DNA of 47,084 nt from assembly GCF_000236565.1 (NCBI RefSeq), contig NZ_AHAM01000181.1:1-47084 (forward strand), read 5' to 3'. The notes beneath the pieces are model-generated. The model made no database searches. It was not told the DNA's origin and was given only the letters and a program-made list of their open reading frames with translations. The position numbers were made by a program, and so were the translations under genes. The stretch is from Mesorhizobium alhagi CCNWXJ12-2 (lineage in GTDB: Bacteria; Pseudomonadota; Alphaproteobacteria; Rhizobiales; Rhizobiaceae). Positions 15,305 through 24,131 of the stretch are shown piece after piece. The first letter of the stretch is position 1, and each line of letters starts with the position of its first letter.

Positions 15305-16705
15305 TTGTTCCTTTCGGTTTTCGACCTGTTCAAGATCGGCATCGGCCCGTCGAGTTCGCACACGATGGGGCCTATGACGGCCGTCGCGCGCTTTCTGTCC
15401 GAAATCCTCGGCGACGACTGGCCGCGGCCGGCGGGCGCGAAGGTCGACCGCATCGCCGTCAGCCTGCACGGCTCCCTTGCCTATACCGGGATCGGCCACG
15501 GCACCGACCGGGCGGTGATTCTCGGACTCGCCGGCGAGACGCCGGTAACGGTTGATCCCGACCTCGCCGACGGCATCGTCGAGGCGATCAAGGCCGAGCG
15601 CCGGATCTCGCCGCCTGGGCACCCGTCCTATCGCTTCGATCCTTCGTCCGATCTTGTGCTCGACAAGAAGACGCCGCTGCCCGGCCACGCCAACGGCATG
15701 GCGTTCCATGCGTATGATGCCGATGACCACCTGCTCCTGAAGCGCATTTACTACTCGATTGGCGGCGGTTTCGTCGTATCGGAGGAAGAGCTTCAGCGTT
15801 TGAAATCGCGCGGCGCGGCGGCCGATGCCAAGCCGGTGCCATATCCCTTCAGGAACGCAGTCGAAATGCTGGACATGGCCAGGCGAAGCGGTTTGTCGAT
15901 CGCTGAGATGAAGCGCGTCAACGAGGAAGTCCACATGCCGCGCGAAAAGCTGGATGAGGGGCTCGACCGCATCTGGGAGGCGATGCGCGGCTGCATCGAG
16001 CGCGGCCTGTCGCAGGACGGCATCATGCCCGGGGGGCTAAAAGTCCGCCGCCGAGCGCGGATGCTGCATGATAAGCTGCAGGAGCAATGGAGCCAGAACC
16101 GGCCAAATCCGCTGCTCGCCAATGACTGGCTGTCCATCTACGCCATGGCGGTCAATGAGGAGAACGCCGCCGGCGGCCGTGTCGTCACCGCGCCGACCAA
16201 CGGCGCCGCTGGCGTCGTGCCGGCCATCATACGCTATTGGCTGCATTTCCATCCCGAGGCGGACCAGGCCAGCATACGCGATTTCCTGCTCACCGCGGCT
16301 GCCGTCGGCGGCATCATCAAGACCAACGCCTCGATCTCGGGCGCCGAAGTCGGCTGTCAGGGCGAAGTGGGCTCGGCCTCGGCGATGGCGGCTGCCGGCC
16401 TGTGCGCTGTGATGGGCGGCACCCCCGAGCAGGTCGAGAACGCCGCCGAGATCGCGCTCGAACATCATCTCGGCATGACCTGCGACCCGGTCGGAGGGCT
16501 GGTTCAGGTTCCCTGCATCGAGCGTAATGCGCTCGGCGCGGTCAAGGCGGTTACCGCCGCCTCGCTCGCCATCAAAGGCGACGGCACGCATTTCGTTCCG
16601 CTCGACGCTGCGATCGAGACCATGCGCCAGACCGGCATGGACATGAACGAGCGCTACAAGGAAACCAGCCTCGGCGGCTTGGCCGTGAATGTGGTGGAGT
16701 GCTGA
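15305..16705 (+). CDS. sdaA: L-serine ammonia-lyase (L-serine dehydratase)
   Basis: A 466-residue single-chain enzyme that deaminates L-serine to pyruvate and ammonia with a [4Fe-4S] cluster, in the cytoplasm. The N-terminal half opens with [22 protein letters not shown], the family hallmark; the cluster cysteines are in [21 protein letters not shown] and VQVPCIERN. The start is TTG 15305 with GGAG ten bases upstream. Length is normal for the fused alpha-beta bacterial form. Four bases separate its stop from the end of the convergent dodecin gene. Confidence 0.95.
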   Translation: MFLSVFDLFKIGIGPSSSHTMGPMTAVARFLSEILGDDWPRPAGAKVDRIAVSLHGSLAYTGIGHGTDRAVILGLAGETPVTVDPDLADGIVEAIKAERRISPPGHPSYRFDPSSDLVLDKKTPLPGHANGMAFHAYDADDHLLLKRIYYSIGGGFVVSEEELQRLKSRGAAADAKPVPYPFRNAVEMLDMARRSGLSIAEMKRVNEEVHMPREKLDEGLDRIWEAMRGCIERGLSQDGIMPGGLKVRRRARMLHDKLQEQWSQNRPNPLLANDWLSIYAMAVNEENAAGGRVVTAPTNGAAGVVPAIIRYWLHFHPEADQASIRDFLLTAAAVGGIIKTNASISGAEVGCQGEVGSASAMAAAGLCAVMGGTPEQVENAAEIALEHHLGMTCDPVGGLVQVPCIERNALGAVKAVTAASLAIKGDGTHFVPLDAAIETMRQTGMDMNERYKETSLGGLAVNVVEC

Positions 16706-16709
16706 GGCC

Positions 16710-16913
16710 TCAAGCGTCGTCGAGCACGAAGGTAATTTTCATATCTACTCGGTATTCGGAGATCTTGCCGCCGTCTACCTTGGCCACGATCTCCTTGACC
16801 CAGACCTGCTTGATGTTTTTCAGCGTGGCGGTTGCGCGGTCGACACCATGGCCGATCGCCGCCTCGATGGTCGAGCCGGATGCGGTAATCTCGGTGTTTT
16901 TCGCTACTGACAT
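16710..16913 (-). CDS. Dodecin (flavin-storage protein)
   Basis: A 67-residue subunit of the dodecameric flavin-binding shell. The flavin-stacking Trp is Trp38 (IKQVWVKEIVAKV), followed by GGKISEYRVDMKITFVLD, the usual dodecin end. It buffers free FMN/riboflavin and limits flavin photochemistry. AGGAGG lies four bases upstream of ATG 16913, a very strong ribosome site. It is divergent from the DUF1489 gene (102 bases between) and convergent with sdaA. Confidence 0.95.
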   Translation of the reverse strand: MSVAKNTEITASGSTIEAAIGHGVDRATATLKNIKQVWVKEIVAKVDGGKISEYRVDMKITFVLDDA

Positions 16914-17015
16914 GAGATCCTCCTGTTTGCCGGCGCCCCAGCGCCCCGGCGCAAAGATGTGGACCCAACGCATCCAGGCCTTTTTCGTTTCCAATTTGCG
17001 GCGTAGTAACGCGCA

Positions 17016-17453
17016 ATGGCCCTGAACCTGATAAAGCTCTGTGTCGGCTGCGACAGTGTCGAGGATCTGGAAGAGTGGATCGCCTTCCGGCTCGACGAAC
17101 GCCGCCGCGCCGGCGACCCCGTCGAGCATTTCCATACGACCCGCATGATGCCAACGCGGGGCAGCGAGCTTTTGGACGGCGGCTCGCTCTATTGGGTCAT
17201 CAAGGCACAGGTCCAGTGCCGGCAGAAATTGCTCGAAATCCGGCCCTTCGTCGATCAGGAAGGCATATCGCGCTGTCATCTGGTTCTCGACCCCACTGTC
17301 GTGCGGACAGAATGGCAGCCGCGCCGCGCCTTCCAGGGCTGGCGCTATCTGAAGCAGGCCGACGCTCCCGTCGATATCGGAACCTCGCATGCCGAGCTGA
17401 TGGCAATGCCGCCCAAGCTGCGCCGCGAACTGGCCGAACTCGGCCTGCTCTAG
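17016..17453 (+). CDS. DUF1489-family protein
   Basis: A 145-residue cytoplasmic protein of the alphaproteobacterial DUF1489 family. It opens LNLIKLCVGCDSVEDLEEW and carries HTTRMMPTRGSELLDGGSLYWVIKA and LVLDPTVVRTEWQPRRAFQGWRYL, all family marks. No function is known. It is followed 75 bases later by the VWA gene on the same strand, so co-transcription is possible. Confidence 0.9.
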   Translation: MALNLIKLCVGCDSVEDLEEWIAFRLDERRRAGDPVEHFHTTRMMPTRGSELLDGGSLYWVIKAQVQCRQKLLEIRPFVDQEGISRCHLVLDPTVVRTEWQPRRAFQGWRYLKQADAPVDIGTSHAELMAMPPKLRRELAELGLL

Positions 17454-17528
17454 ACATCGCAGCGTCTCGCGGCCTTACCACGGCCTCCGGACTTGCAAGC
17501 AGGCCGGGTTCGCCACATCTTGATCACT

Positions 17529-18254
17529 ATGAGCGATAAGAAAACGCCCGCCAGGATCGATGATCCCGCGCCGCGCTCGGCGTCAGGAGACATAGAAGCG
17601 TTTGTCCGCCAGGCGCGGGCCGTTGGCGCTGTTACAGGAAAAGGGCAGGGCCGCCTCGTACTGGCGCTCGACGCCACGATGAGCCGGCAACCGACCTGGG
17701 ATCTCGCCTGCTCGCTGCAGGCCGAGATGTTCGACGCGGTTGGCAAGGCAGGCGGGCTCAAGGTTCAGCTGATCTATTTCCGCGGCCTCGACGAATGCCG
17801 CGCTTCCGGTTTCGTGACCGATACGGGCGGCCTGAAGCGCCTGATGACCAGCATCGAGTGTCGTGGCGGGCATACTCAGATCGGCAAGGTGCTGTCGCAC
17901 GCGCTGAAGGAAACCGCGCGCGAAAAGGTCAATGCGCTGATCTATATCGGCGACGCGATGGAGGAGAAGATCGACGACCTTTCGGTCAAGGCCGGCAATC
18001 TCGGCCTGCACGGCGTGCCCGTCTTCGTCTTCCAGGAGGGGTACGACCCCGCCGCCGAATCCGCTTTCAAGGAGATCGCCCGGCTGTCGAAGGGCGCCTG
18101 GTTCCGTTTCGACCGCAACGCCGCCGCCACGCTGGCGAAACTGCTTTCCGCGGTGGCGGTGTTCGCCACCGGCGGGCTCAAAGCGCTCGAGGCGCGCGGG
18201 CGGCCCGAGGACCGCCTGATGATCGAGCATTTGCGAGGCGGCAGGTCGCAATGA
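17529..18254 (+). CDS. VWA-domain protein with near-canonical MIDAS
   Basis: A 241-residue soluble protein with a von Willebrand factor A domain. The metal-dependent adhesion site reads Asp48-x-Thr50-x-Ser52 (LALDATMSRQ), Thr116 (GGHTQIG) and Asp142 (YIGDAMEE); Thr replaces the first Ser of the usual D-x-S-x-S. There is no signal peptide, so it is likely cytoplasmic. VWA domains bind partner proteins through a bound metal. Its stop overlaps the next gene's start as ATGA, so it probably works with that membrane J-protein. No function is established. Confidence 0.85.
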   Translation: MSDKKTPARIDDPAPRSASGDIEAFVRQARAVGAVTGKGQGRLVLALDATMSRQPTWDLACSLQAEMFDAVGKAGGLKVQLIYFRGLDECRASGFVTDTGGLKRLMTSIECRGGHTQIGKVLSHALKETAREKVNALIYIGDAMEEKIDDLSVKAGNLGLHGVPVFVFQEGYDPAAESAFKEIARLSKGAWFRFDRNAAATLAKLLSAVAVFATGGLKALEARGRPEDRLMIEHLRGGRSQ

Positions 18255-18946
18255 GCATCTTTCTCGGCATAGTGACCGGCCTGCTGGTCCTGGTGCTTAT
18301 CGCCGCCGCATTCATCAGGCTCGACCCCGCTTCGCTCGCCAGAACCCTGCGCGCTGCCGGACCGGTGGTGCTCGCTATCCTAGGCATTGCAGCGCTGCTC
18401 ACCGGTCGGGCCGGTATAGGCGGAATGATGCTTTCCGGGGCGCTCGCCTGGTTCATGTCCAATCGGGTGCGGACCGGCCGCAAGAAGACGCCGGGCAAGC
18501 GTTCGACAGTTCGAACGGCGGCGCTCGAGATGGAACTCGACCACGACAGCGGTTCCCTGGAGGGAGTGGTTCTGGCGGGGCGCCATGAGGCCCGGACGCT
18601 TGGCGAGATGTCCTTGAACGAATTGAAGCAACTCTACGCCGAACTTCCAGGCGACCCGGAAAGTCGGCAGTTGCTAGAGACTTATCTTGACAGCCGGTTT
18701 CCCGTCTGGCGCGAAGACCCGGATACGCATGCTAGCGAAGGGCTGGGTGTTCCGCCAGGTACGGGCGCCATGACTAAGCAGGAGGCTTACAAGATCCTTG
18801 GTCTTGAAGCGGGGGCCACCGCGGCGGATATCCGCAAGGCGCACCGCCGCCTGATGCAGCGCCTGCACCCCGACCTCGGCGGAACGTCTTTCCTGGCGGC
18901 GCGGATCAACGAAGCCAAGGACGTCTTGCTCACCAATCACCACTAG
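18251..18946 (+). CDS. Membrane-anchored J-domain protein, Pam18/Tim14-like
   Basis: A 231-residue protein with hydrophobic segments at about 4-22, 38-52 and 54-70, a middle linker, and a C-terminal J domain (about 174-231). The J domain has the Hsp70-activating His206-Pro-Asp (LHPDLGG) followed by FLAARINEAKDVLL. This pattern of HPD-x-GG and I-N-E-A-K-D is what I remember for mitochondrial Pam18/Tim14 (DNAJC19). It would bring DnaK to the membrane. It overlaps the VWA gene by four bases. Three in-frame segments before the J domain are unlike the single helix of Pam18. Confidence 0.87.
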   Translation: MSIFLGIVTGLLVLVLIAAAFIRLDPASLARTLRAAGPVVLAILGIAALLTGRAGIGGMMLSGALAWFMSNRVRTGRKKTPGKRSTVRTAALEMELDHDSGSLEGVVLAGRHEARTLGEMSLNELKQLYAELPGDPESRQLLETYLDSRFPVWREDPDTHASEGLGVPPGTGAMTKQEAYKILGLEAGATAADIRKAHRRLMQRLHPDLGGTSFLAARINEAKDVLLTNHH

Positions 18947-18993
18947 TCTCCTTCGACACGATACATTTCTGGGAGATGCCGTTCCGCCGTCCG

Positions 18994-20412
18994 TCAGTTC
19001 TCGACTGCGTAGCAGTCGATCTTCTTGCTCTTGAGTGCGGTGCAGGCCTTCCATGCCGCCGCCTTGGAGCCGAACCCGCCGAAGCGGGCGCGGTGGTAAG
19101 TCACGCCGCCCTTGTCGAATGTGACGGTATAGCCGGACGCATGGGCAAGGACCGCCGGCGCAGCCTTGGTGGTTTTGGCCAGGAATGCGTCGGCTTCGGA
19201 CTTGTTCGGCAACGAGGCGACCTGGATCGCCCAGCCGGACGGGTCAACCGAAGCCGTCTCTACCGGATCGACGTCGCCGCCAAAACGATCGGCCGATGGT
19301 TGCGCGTAAGCCTGCTCTACCGGGGCGGATTCGAGGGTTTCCACAAGGACGGACTTTGGCGTGGGGGTGGGCGCAACATCTTCGTCGATGGCCGCGGCCT
19401 CTGCTTCTTCTTCCGTGATATCGCCCTCTGCTTCCGCCTCTACCACGATCTCTTCATCGGGCCGGGCTTCCGGCGTCGGCGCATCGTGCTTGGGCAAGAA
19501 AACCTTTGCGAGAGCGCTGAACGGTGAGCCACCAGCGCTGGCGATAAGCGGCGCGCTTTTGCCCTTGGTCGACGCCTTGGGCATGTATTTCTGGATCAAT
19601 TCGGCCATGTGATTGTCGCGGGACGCGCCGCTGGTTCCGCCCATCACCACTGCGACGATGCGGCGATTGCCTTGCGAAACGGAGGAAACCAGGTTGAAGC
19701 CAGAGGCGCGGGTGTAGCCGGTCTTGATGCCGTCGACGCCTTTGACGCGGCCGAGCAGGCGGTTGTGATTGGCCATGCGCGTCCGGCCATAGGTGAAGGA
19801 GCGCGTGGAGAAATAGGGGTAGTACTGCGGATAATGCTCCTTCAGCGCGATGCCGAGAATCGCCATGTCGCGCGCCGTCGAGAACTGGGCCGTATCAGGC
19901 AGGCCGTGGGCGTTGCGGAATACGGTGCTTTTCATGCCGAGCTTGCGCGCCTTGGCCGTCATCATCCGCGCGAACTCCGCCTCCGAGCCGCCCAAATACT
20001 CTGCCAGCGCCGTCGATGCGTCGTTCGCAGACTTGGTCACCAGGGAATAGATCGCCGTTTCCGCGGTGATGGATTTTCCGGCTTTGACGCCGAGCTTGGT
20101 CGGCGGCTCGGCGGCGGCATTGCGGGAAAACGGGATGGAGGTCTTCTTGGTGATTTTGCCGGCGGCCATCGCCTCGAACACCAGATAGAGCGTCATCATC
20201 TTGGTCAATGAGGCCGGATAGCGCCTTGAATCGGCGCTCGACGAAAACAGTGTCTTGCCGGTGTTGGCATCGATGACGATCGCCGCGTATTTGGAATTCG
20301 CAGCAGACGGGTTCGTCGCGGCAAGCCCTAGCGCGACAGCCAGCAGCCCGACGATAGCGGATTTCAACGGAAACGTGATGGAAGAGGCAATGGCCGCAAA
20401 CGCCTGACGCAC
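18994..20412 (-). CDS. D-alanyl-D-alanine carboxypeptidase (DacA-type) with SPOR domain
   Basis: A 472-residue penicillin-binding protein that trims D-Ala from peptidoglycan pentapeptides. The N-terminal segment (about 15-33) is a signal peptide or anchor. The active-site motifs are Ser68-x-x-Lys71 (ASLTKMM), Ser128-x-Asn130 (KSAND) and Lys230-Thr-Gly (GIKTGYT). A long acidic linker (about 320-375) joins a C-terminal SPOR domain (about 395-470), which binds denuded septal glycan. GTG 20412 has AAAGG upstream; the open frame extends further but without coding character. A 21-bp dyad stands 83 bases upstream. Confidence 0.93.
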   Translation of the reverse strand: MRQAFAAIASSITFPLKSAIVGLLAVALGLAATNPSAANSKYAAIVIDANTGKTLFSSSADSRRYPASLTKMMTLYLVFEAMAAGKITKKTSIPFSRNAAAEPPTKLGVKAGKSITAETAIYSLVTKSANDASTALAEYLGGSEAEFARMMTAKARKLGMKSTVFRNAHGLPDTAQFSTARDMAILGIALKEHYPQYYPYFSTRSFTYGRTRMANHNRLLGRVKGVDGIKTGYTRASGFNLVSSVSQGNRRIVAVVMGGTSGASRDNHMAELIQKYMPKASTKGKSAPLIASAGGSPFSALAKVFLPKHDAPTPEARPDEEIVVEAEAEGDITEEEAEAAAIDEDVAPTPTPKSVLVETLESAPVEQAYAQPSADRFGGDVDPVETASVDPSGWAIQVASLPNKSEADAFLAKTTKAAPAVLAHASGYTVTFDKGGVTYHRARFGGFGSKAAAWKACTALKSKKIDCYAVEN

Positions 20413-20494
20413 TGTTACACCCTTTGAATTTTCATTTGCACCGGAGGCGGCAAAGGCTCCTGCCTCGCATCCGATGAACCTAAGGGCGACAGCG

Positions 20495-20515
20495 TTACCA
20501 ATCCGTTTATGGTAA
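20495..20515 (-). promoter_or_regulatory. 21-bp dyad, copy 2 (upstream of dacA-type gene)
   Basis: On the plus strand this reads TTACC, then AATCCGTTTAT, then GGTAA; with flanking bases the arms extend to seven (GTTACCA / TGGTAAC, 20494-20516). It shares 17 of 21 bases with the site at 14777-14797, in the same orientation and at nearly the same distance (83 against 79 bases) from a minus-strand start. Confidence 0.55.
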
Positions 20516-20581
20516 CCAGGACGTTCATCTTTTTTGTCGGAATTGAGCCGATTTTGGAACAAATGCCGCCGGCGGTTCAAA

Positions 20582-20610
20582 TTGACTCTTTTTGCGCTGC
20601 ACAATAAATT
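20582..20610 (+). promoter_or_regulatory. Phasin gene promoter
   Basis: A -35 box TTGACT (20582-20587) and a -10 box TAAATT (20605-20610) stand 17 bases apart, which gives a start near 20617 and a leader of about 50 bases before ATG 20668. Confidence 0.6.
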
Positions 20611-20624
20611 GAAGTGCGTCGCAC
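20592..20624 (+). promoter_or_regulatory. TGC-rich palindromes in the phasin promoter, probable PhaR-type operator
   Basis: TTGCGCTGCACAA (20592-20604) lies exactly in the spacer between the -35 and -10 boxes, and GTGCGTCGCAC (20614-20624) covers the likely transcription start. PhaR repressors of other bacteria are reported to bind TGC-rich sites and to respond to polyhydroxybutyrate; the link here is inference. Confidence 0.45.
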
Positions 20625-20667
20625 AAGGGGGAGTGTTCCGCGTCAACTCACCCGAAGGGATGATCGA

Positions 20668-20997
20668 ATGACACAAACATTTGAAGACGCCGGCAATTTC
20701 GGCAAGGAGTTCGTCGACACCGGGCTGAAGAGCCTCGCCGCGCTCTCCAAGGGCGCTCAGGCGATCGCGGTTGAATCCGCCGAGTACGCCAAGAAGTCGT
20801 TCGAGACCGGCAACGCCGCGCTCGAAAAGCTCCTGTCGGCGAAGTCGCTGGAGAATGCGTTCGAAATCCAGGCCGACTACGCCAAGCAAGCTTATGAAGG
20901 CTTCCTTGCCGAGGCCACCACGCTCAGCGGCCTTTATGCCGACATGGCGAAGGACAGCTACAAGCCGTTCGAATCGGTCGTGGCGAAAGCCCGCTGA
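20668..20997 (+). CDS. Phasin-family protein
   Basis: A 109-residue alpha-helical protein with a phasin domain (FEDAGNFGKEFVDTGLKSLAALSKGAQAIAVESAEYAKKSFE, in the usual spacing). Phasins coat polyhydroxyalkanoate granules and control their number and size; rhizobia also have phasin-like proteins with other roles. AAGGGA lies nine bases before the ATG. The gene is monocistronic: its own promoter upstream, a strong terminator downstream. No pha synthase gene is in the window. Confidence 0.88.
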   Translation: MTQTFEDAGNFGKEFVDTGLKSLAALSKGAQAIAVESAEYAKKSFETGNAALEKLLSAKSLENAFEIQADYAKQAYEGFLAEATTLSGLYADMAKDSYKPFESVVAKAR

Positions 20998-21040
20998 GCC
21001 TTATCGGCAGTCTTCTTCAGACTCCAAAAGCCCACGGGAG

Positions 21041-21071
21041 AACCCGGCCGCGCCGCGCGGCCGGGTTTTTT
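21041..21071 (+). terminator. Rho-independent terminator after the phasin gene
   Basis: AACCCGGCCGCG (21041-21052) pairs perfectly with CGCGGCCGGGTT (21056-21067) across a CCG loop and runs into TTTTTT. A very strong terminator. Confidence 0.92.
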
Positions 21072-21136
21072 CATGACCTTTGCGTTCCTATATCGCGAAT
21101 TCCTGAAAAACGCGGACGTTCACGCGTTCGTCCATA

Positions 21137-21164
21137 TTGTCAGCAAAAAAGAAGGGCTTAAAAT
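21137..21164 (+). promoter_or_regulatory. Candidate clpS-clpA promoter
   Basis: TTGTCA (21137-21142) and TAAAAT (21159-21164) are 16 bases apart, about 60 bases before the clpS start. This is the best match in the 150 bases between the phasin terminator and clpS. Confidence 0.4.
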
Positions 21165-21224
21165 TGCGATGAGGCTACCTACATTCGACAGTCGGGTGAG
21201 GAACCCGCGAAAGGCAAGGCACTG

Positions 21225-21596
21225 GTGAAGAACGGCGGGGATGCCACGACAAAATTCGTGGCGCGCATGCAGAACGGCGAAGACGGGGGCAACAGCCCCG
21301 GTCGCGGCACGGCTGTCATCACGCGAACCAAGACCAAGACCAAGAAGCCGAGCCTTTATCGCGTTCTGATCCTCAATGACGACTACACGCCGATGGAGTT
21401 CGTCATCCACATTCTGGAACGCTTTTTCCAGAAGGACCGCGAATCCGCCACCCGCATAATGCTCCATGTTCACAATCACGGAGTGGGCGAATGCGGGGTC
21501 TATACATTTGAAGTGGCCGAGACCAAAGTGTCCCAGGTCATGGACTTCGCCCGTCAGAATCAACATCCGCTGCAATGCGTGATGGAGAAGAAATGA
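21225..21596 (+). CDS. clpS: ATP-dependent Clp protease adaptor ClpS
   Basis: A 123-residue adaptor that hands N-end-rule substrates to ClpA. The core reads [23 protein letters not shown], then [24 protein letters not shown] and ends [10 protein letters not shown]. The N-degron pocket residues (Asn-Asp of LNDDYTP and the His of HNHG) are intact. GTG 21225 has AAGG five bases upstream; ATG 21267 in frame is an alternative that would remove 14 residues of the flexible N-terminus. It is eight bases before clpA, the usual operon. Confidence 0.95.
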   Translation: MKNGGDATTKFVARMQNGEDGGNSPGRGTAVITRTKTKTKKPSLYRVLILNDDYTPMEFVIHILERFFQKDRESATRIMLHVHNHGVGECGVYTFEVAETKVSQVMDFARQNQHPLQCVMEKK

Positions 21597-21604
21597 GGTT
21601 TTGA

Positions 21605-24067
21605 ATGCCGGCTTTCTCCCAAGGCCTTGAAAAGGCGCTGCACCAGGCGCTGACTTTCGCCAATGAGCGGCATCACGAATATGCCACGCTCGAACATCTC
21701 CTGCTCGCCCTGATCGATGACAGCGAGGCGGGCGCTGTCATGCGCGCGTGCAATGTCGATCTCGACGAGCTCAAGCAGACCGTCCTCACCTATATCGACA
21801 CCGAGCTCGATAATCTGGTCACCGGCTACGACGAGGATTCCAAGCCGACCGCCGGTTTCCAGCGCGTCATCCAGCGCGCGGTGATCCACGTCCAGTCTTC
21901 CGGGCGCGACGAGGTTTCGGGCGCAAACGTGCTGGTGGCGATCTTCGCTGAACGCGAGAGCCACGCAGCATACTTCCTGCAGGAACAGCAGATGACCCGC
22001 TACGACGCGGTCAACTACATCTCGCATGGGATCGCCAAGCGGCCGGGAGCCACCGAAACCCGTACTCCGCGCGGCGCCGAAGAGGAACAGCAGAATTCGT
22101 CCGGCGGCGAGCCGGAGGAGAGCGGCTCCAAGAAGAAGCAGCAGCAGGACGCGCTGACCGCGTATTGCATCGATCTCAACAAGAAGGCGAAGTCGGGCAA
22201 GATCGACCCGCTGATCGGTCGCGAAAGCGAGATCAACCGCACGATCCAGATCCTCTGCCGCCGCTCCAAGAACAACCCGCTTTATGTGGGCGATCCGGGG
22301 GTCGGCAAGACCGCTATCGCCGAAGGGCTGGCCAAGCGCATCGTCGAGGGAGATGTGCCGACCGTTCTCGCCAACGCCACGATCTTCGCGCTCGACATGG
22401 GCACGCTGCTCGCCGGCACCCGCTACCGCGGCGATTTCGAAGAGCGTCTGAAGCAGGTCGTCAAGGAACTCGAGGATTATCCCGGCGCGGTTCTGTTCAT
22501 CGACGAGATCCATACGGTCATCGGCGCCGGCGCCACCTCCGGCGGCGCGATGGATGCGTCGAACCTGTTGAAGCCGGCGCTGTCCTCCGGCGCGATTCGC
22601 TGCATTGGTTCGACCACTTACAAGGAATTCCGCCAGTTCTTCGAGAAGGATCGCGCGCTGGTGCGGCGCTTCCAGAAGATCGATGTGAACGAGCCATCGG
22701 TGGAAGACACGATCGCCATCATGAAGGGCCTGAAGCCCTATTATGAGGACTTCCACAAAGTGAAGTTCACCAACGACGCCATCAAGGCGGCGGTGGAGCT
22801 CTCCGCGCGCTACATCAACGACCGCAAGCTGCCCGACAAGGCGATCGACGTGATCGACGAGACCGGCGCATCGCAGATGCTGGTGCCCGAGGCTCGGCGC
22901 AAGAAGACCATCAGCGTCAAGGAAATCGAGGCGACGATCGCCACCATGGCGCGCATCCCGCCGAAGACGGTTTCGGCCGACGACGAGCAGGTGCTGGCCG
23001 GTCTCGACACCGAACTGCGCCGTGTCGTCTACGGTCAGGATACCGCAATCTCGGCGCTCTCCTCGGCGATCAAGCTGGCGCGGGCGGGGCTGCGTGAACC
23101 GGAAAAGCCGATCGGCTCGTATCTGTTCTCGGGCCCGACGGGCGTCGGCAAAACCGAAGTGGCAAAGCAGCTCGCCGCCTCGCTCGGCGTCGAGCTCCTG
23201 CGTTTCGACATGTCGGAATACATGGAGCGCCACACCGTCTCGCGGCTGATCGGCGCGCCTCCCGGCTATGTCGGTTTCGACCAGGGAGGCCTGCTGACCG
23301 ACGGCGTCGACCAGCATCCGCACTGCGTGCTGCTGCTCGACGAGGTCGAGAAGGCCCATCCCGACCTGTTCAACATCCTGTTGCAGGTCATGGATCACGG
23401 CAAGCTGACCGACCACAACGGCAAGTCGATCGATTTCCGCAACGTTATCCTGATCATGACGACCAATGCGGGCGCGTCCGACATGGCCAGGGCGGCGATC
23501 GGCTTCGGCTCGTCCAAGCGGGAAGGCGACGACATGGAGGCGATCAACCGGCTGTTCTCGCCGGAGTTCCGCAACCGTCTCGACGCGATCATCCCGTTCG
23601 GCTCGCTGCCGATCCCGGTTGTTCATCAGGTGGTGCAGAAGTTCGTCATGCAGCTCGAGGCGCAGCTTTCCGAGCGCGGCGTCACCTTCGACCTGTCGCC
23701 GGAAGCCATCTCCTGGCTTGCCGACAAGGGCTATGACGAGCGCATGGGCGCGCGGCCGCTCGGCCGCGTCATCCAGGAGCACATCAAGAAGCCGCTCGCC
23801 GAGGAAGTTCTGTTCGGCAAGCTGAAGAAGGGTGGCACGGTGCGCGTGACCGTCGAGACGAAGGAGTCCGGCGAAACCGGCCTGAAGCTCGAATCGCTTG
23901 CCGACGAGCTTCCGGTGAAGCCGAAGAAGGAAGAGCCGAAGAAGGTGCCGGCAAAGAAGCCGCCCAGGAAGGCTGCCAAGCCGGCTGCGCAGAAATCCAG
24001 ACCGGCCGCCAACGGTAAGGACGGCGGCAAGCGCAGCCTGGTGCCGCAACTGCCCAGGAAGGGCTGA
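21605..24067 (+). CDS. clpA: ATP-dependent Clp protease ATP-binding subunit ClpA
   Basis: An 820-residue AAA+ unfoldase that feeds proteins into ClpP. It has the N-domain (1-140), AAA1 with Walker A GDPGVGKT (about residue 230) and AAA2 with Walker A GPTGVGKT (about 510), and a Walker B-type [12 protein letters not shown]. The ClpP-docking loop is IGF ([11 protein letters not shown]) where E. coli has IGL. Two additions over the E. coli length (758) stand out: a Glu/Gln/Ser-rich linker (about 155-180) between N-domain and AAA1, and a Lys/Pro/Ala-rich tail of about 50 residues. GAGG lies six bases before the ATG. Confidence 0.97.
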   Translation: MPAFSQGLEKALHQALTFANERHHEYATLEHLLLALIDDSEAGAVMRACNVDLDELKQTVLTYIDTELDNLVTGYDEDSKPTAGFQRVIQRAVIHVQSSGRDEVSGANVLVAIFAERESHAAYFLQEQQMTRYDAVNYISHGIAKRPGATETRTPRGAEEEQQNSSGGEPEESGSKKKQQQDALTAYCIDLNKKAKSGKIDPLIGRESEINRTIQILCRRSKNNPLYVGDPGVGKTAIAEGLAKRIVEGDVPTVLANATIFALDMGTLLAGTRYRGDFEERLKQVVKELEDYPGAVLFIDEIHTVIGAGATSGGAMDASNLLKPALSSGAIRCIGSTTYKEFRQFFEKDRALVRRFQKIDVNEPSVEDTIAIMKGLKPYYEDFHKVKFTNDAIKAAVELSARYINDRKLPDKAIDVIDETGASQMLVPEARRKKTISVKEIEATIATMARIPPKTVSADDEQVLAGLDTELRRVVYGQDTAISALSSAIKLARAGLREPEKPIGSYLFSGPTGVGKTEVAKQLAASLGVELLRFDMSEYMERHTVSRLIGAPPGYVGFDQGGLLTDGVDQHPHCVLLLDEVEKAHPDLFNILLQVMDHGKLTDHNGKSIDFRNVILIMTTNAGASDMARAAIGFGSSKREGDDMEAINRLFSPEFRNRLDAIIPFGSLPIPVVHQVVQKFVMQLEAQLSERGVTFDLSPEAISWLADKGYDERMGARPLGRVIQEHIKKPLAEEVLFGKLKKGGTVRVTVETKESGETGLKLESLADELPVKPKKEEPKKVPAKKPPRKAAKPAAQKSRPAANGKDGGKRSLVPQLPRKG

Positions 24068-24087
24068 GTGCTTCGGCCAAAATCATA

Positions 24088-24125
24088 ATCTCCTCCCCGG
24101 ACCCCGGGGAGGAGATTTTCTTTTG
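24088..24125 (+). terminator. Terminator between clpA and the convergent Lrp gene
   Basis: ATCTCCTCCCCGG (24088-24100) pairs perfectly with CCGGGGAGGAGAT (24104-24116) across ACC, followed by TTTCTTTT. The 13-bp stem could also stop the minus-strand Lrp transcript, which ends seven bases away. Confidence 0.9.
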
Positions 24126-24131
24126 AGAAAG

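Noticed and set aside
20413-20889. An N-terminal extension of the DacA-type gene
   Set aside because: It would run across the phasin gene on the other strand; GTG 20412 has a ribosome site just before a signal peptide.
21560-24049. A long open frame (829 codons) on the strand opposite clpA
   Set aside because: It mirrors clpA almost exactly and is rich in Arg, Leu, Asp and His, as is usual for the antisense of a GC-rich gene. clpA itself is certain.
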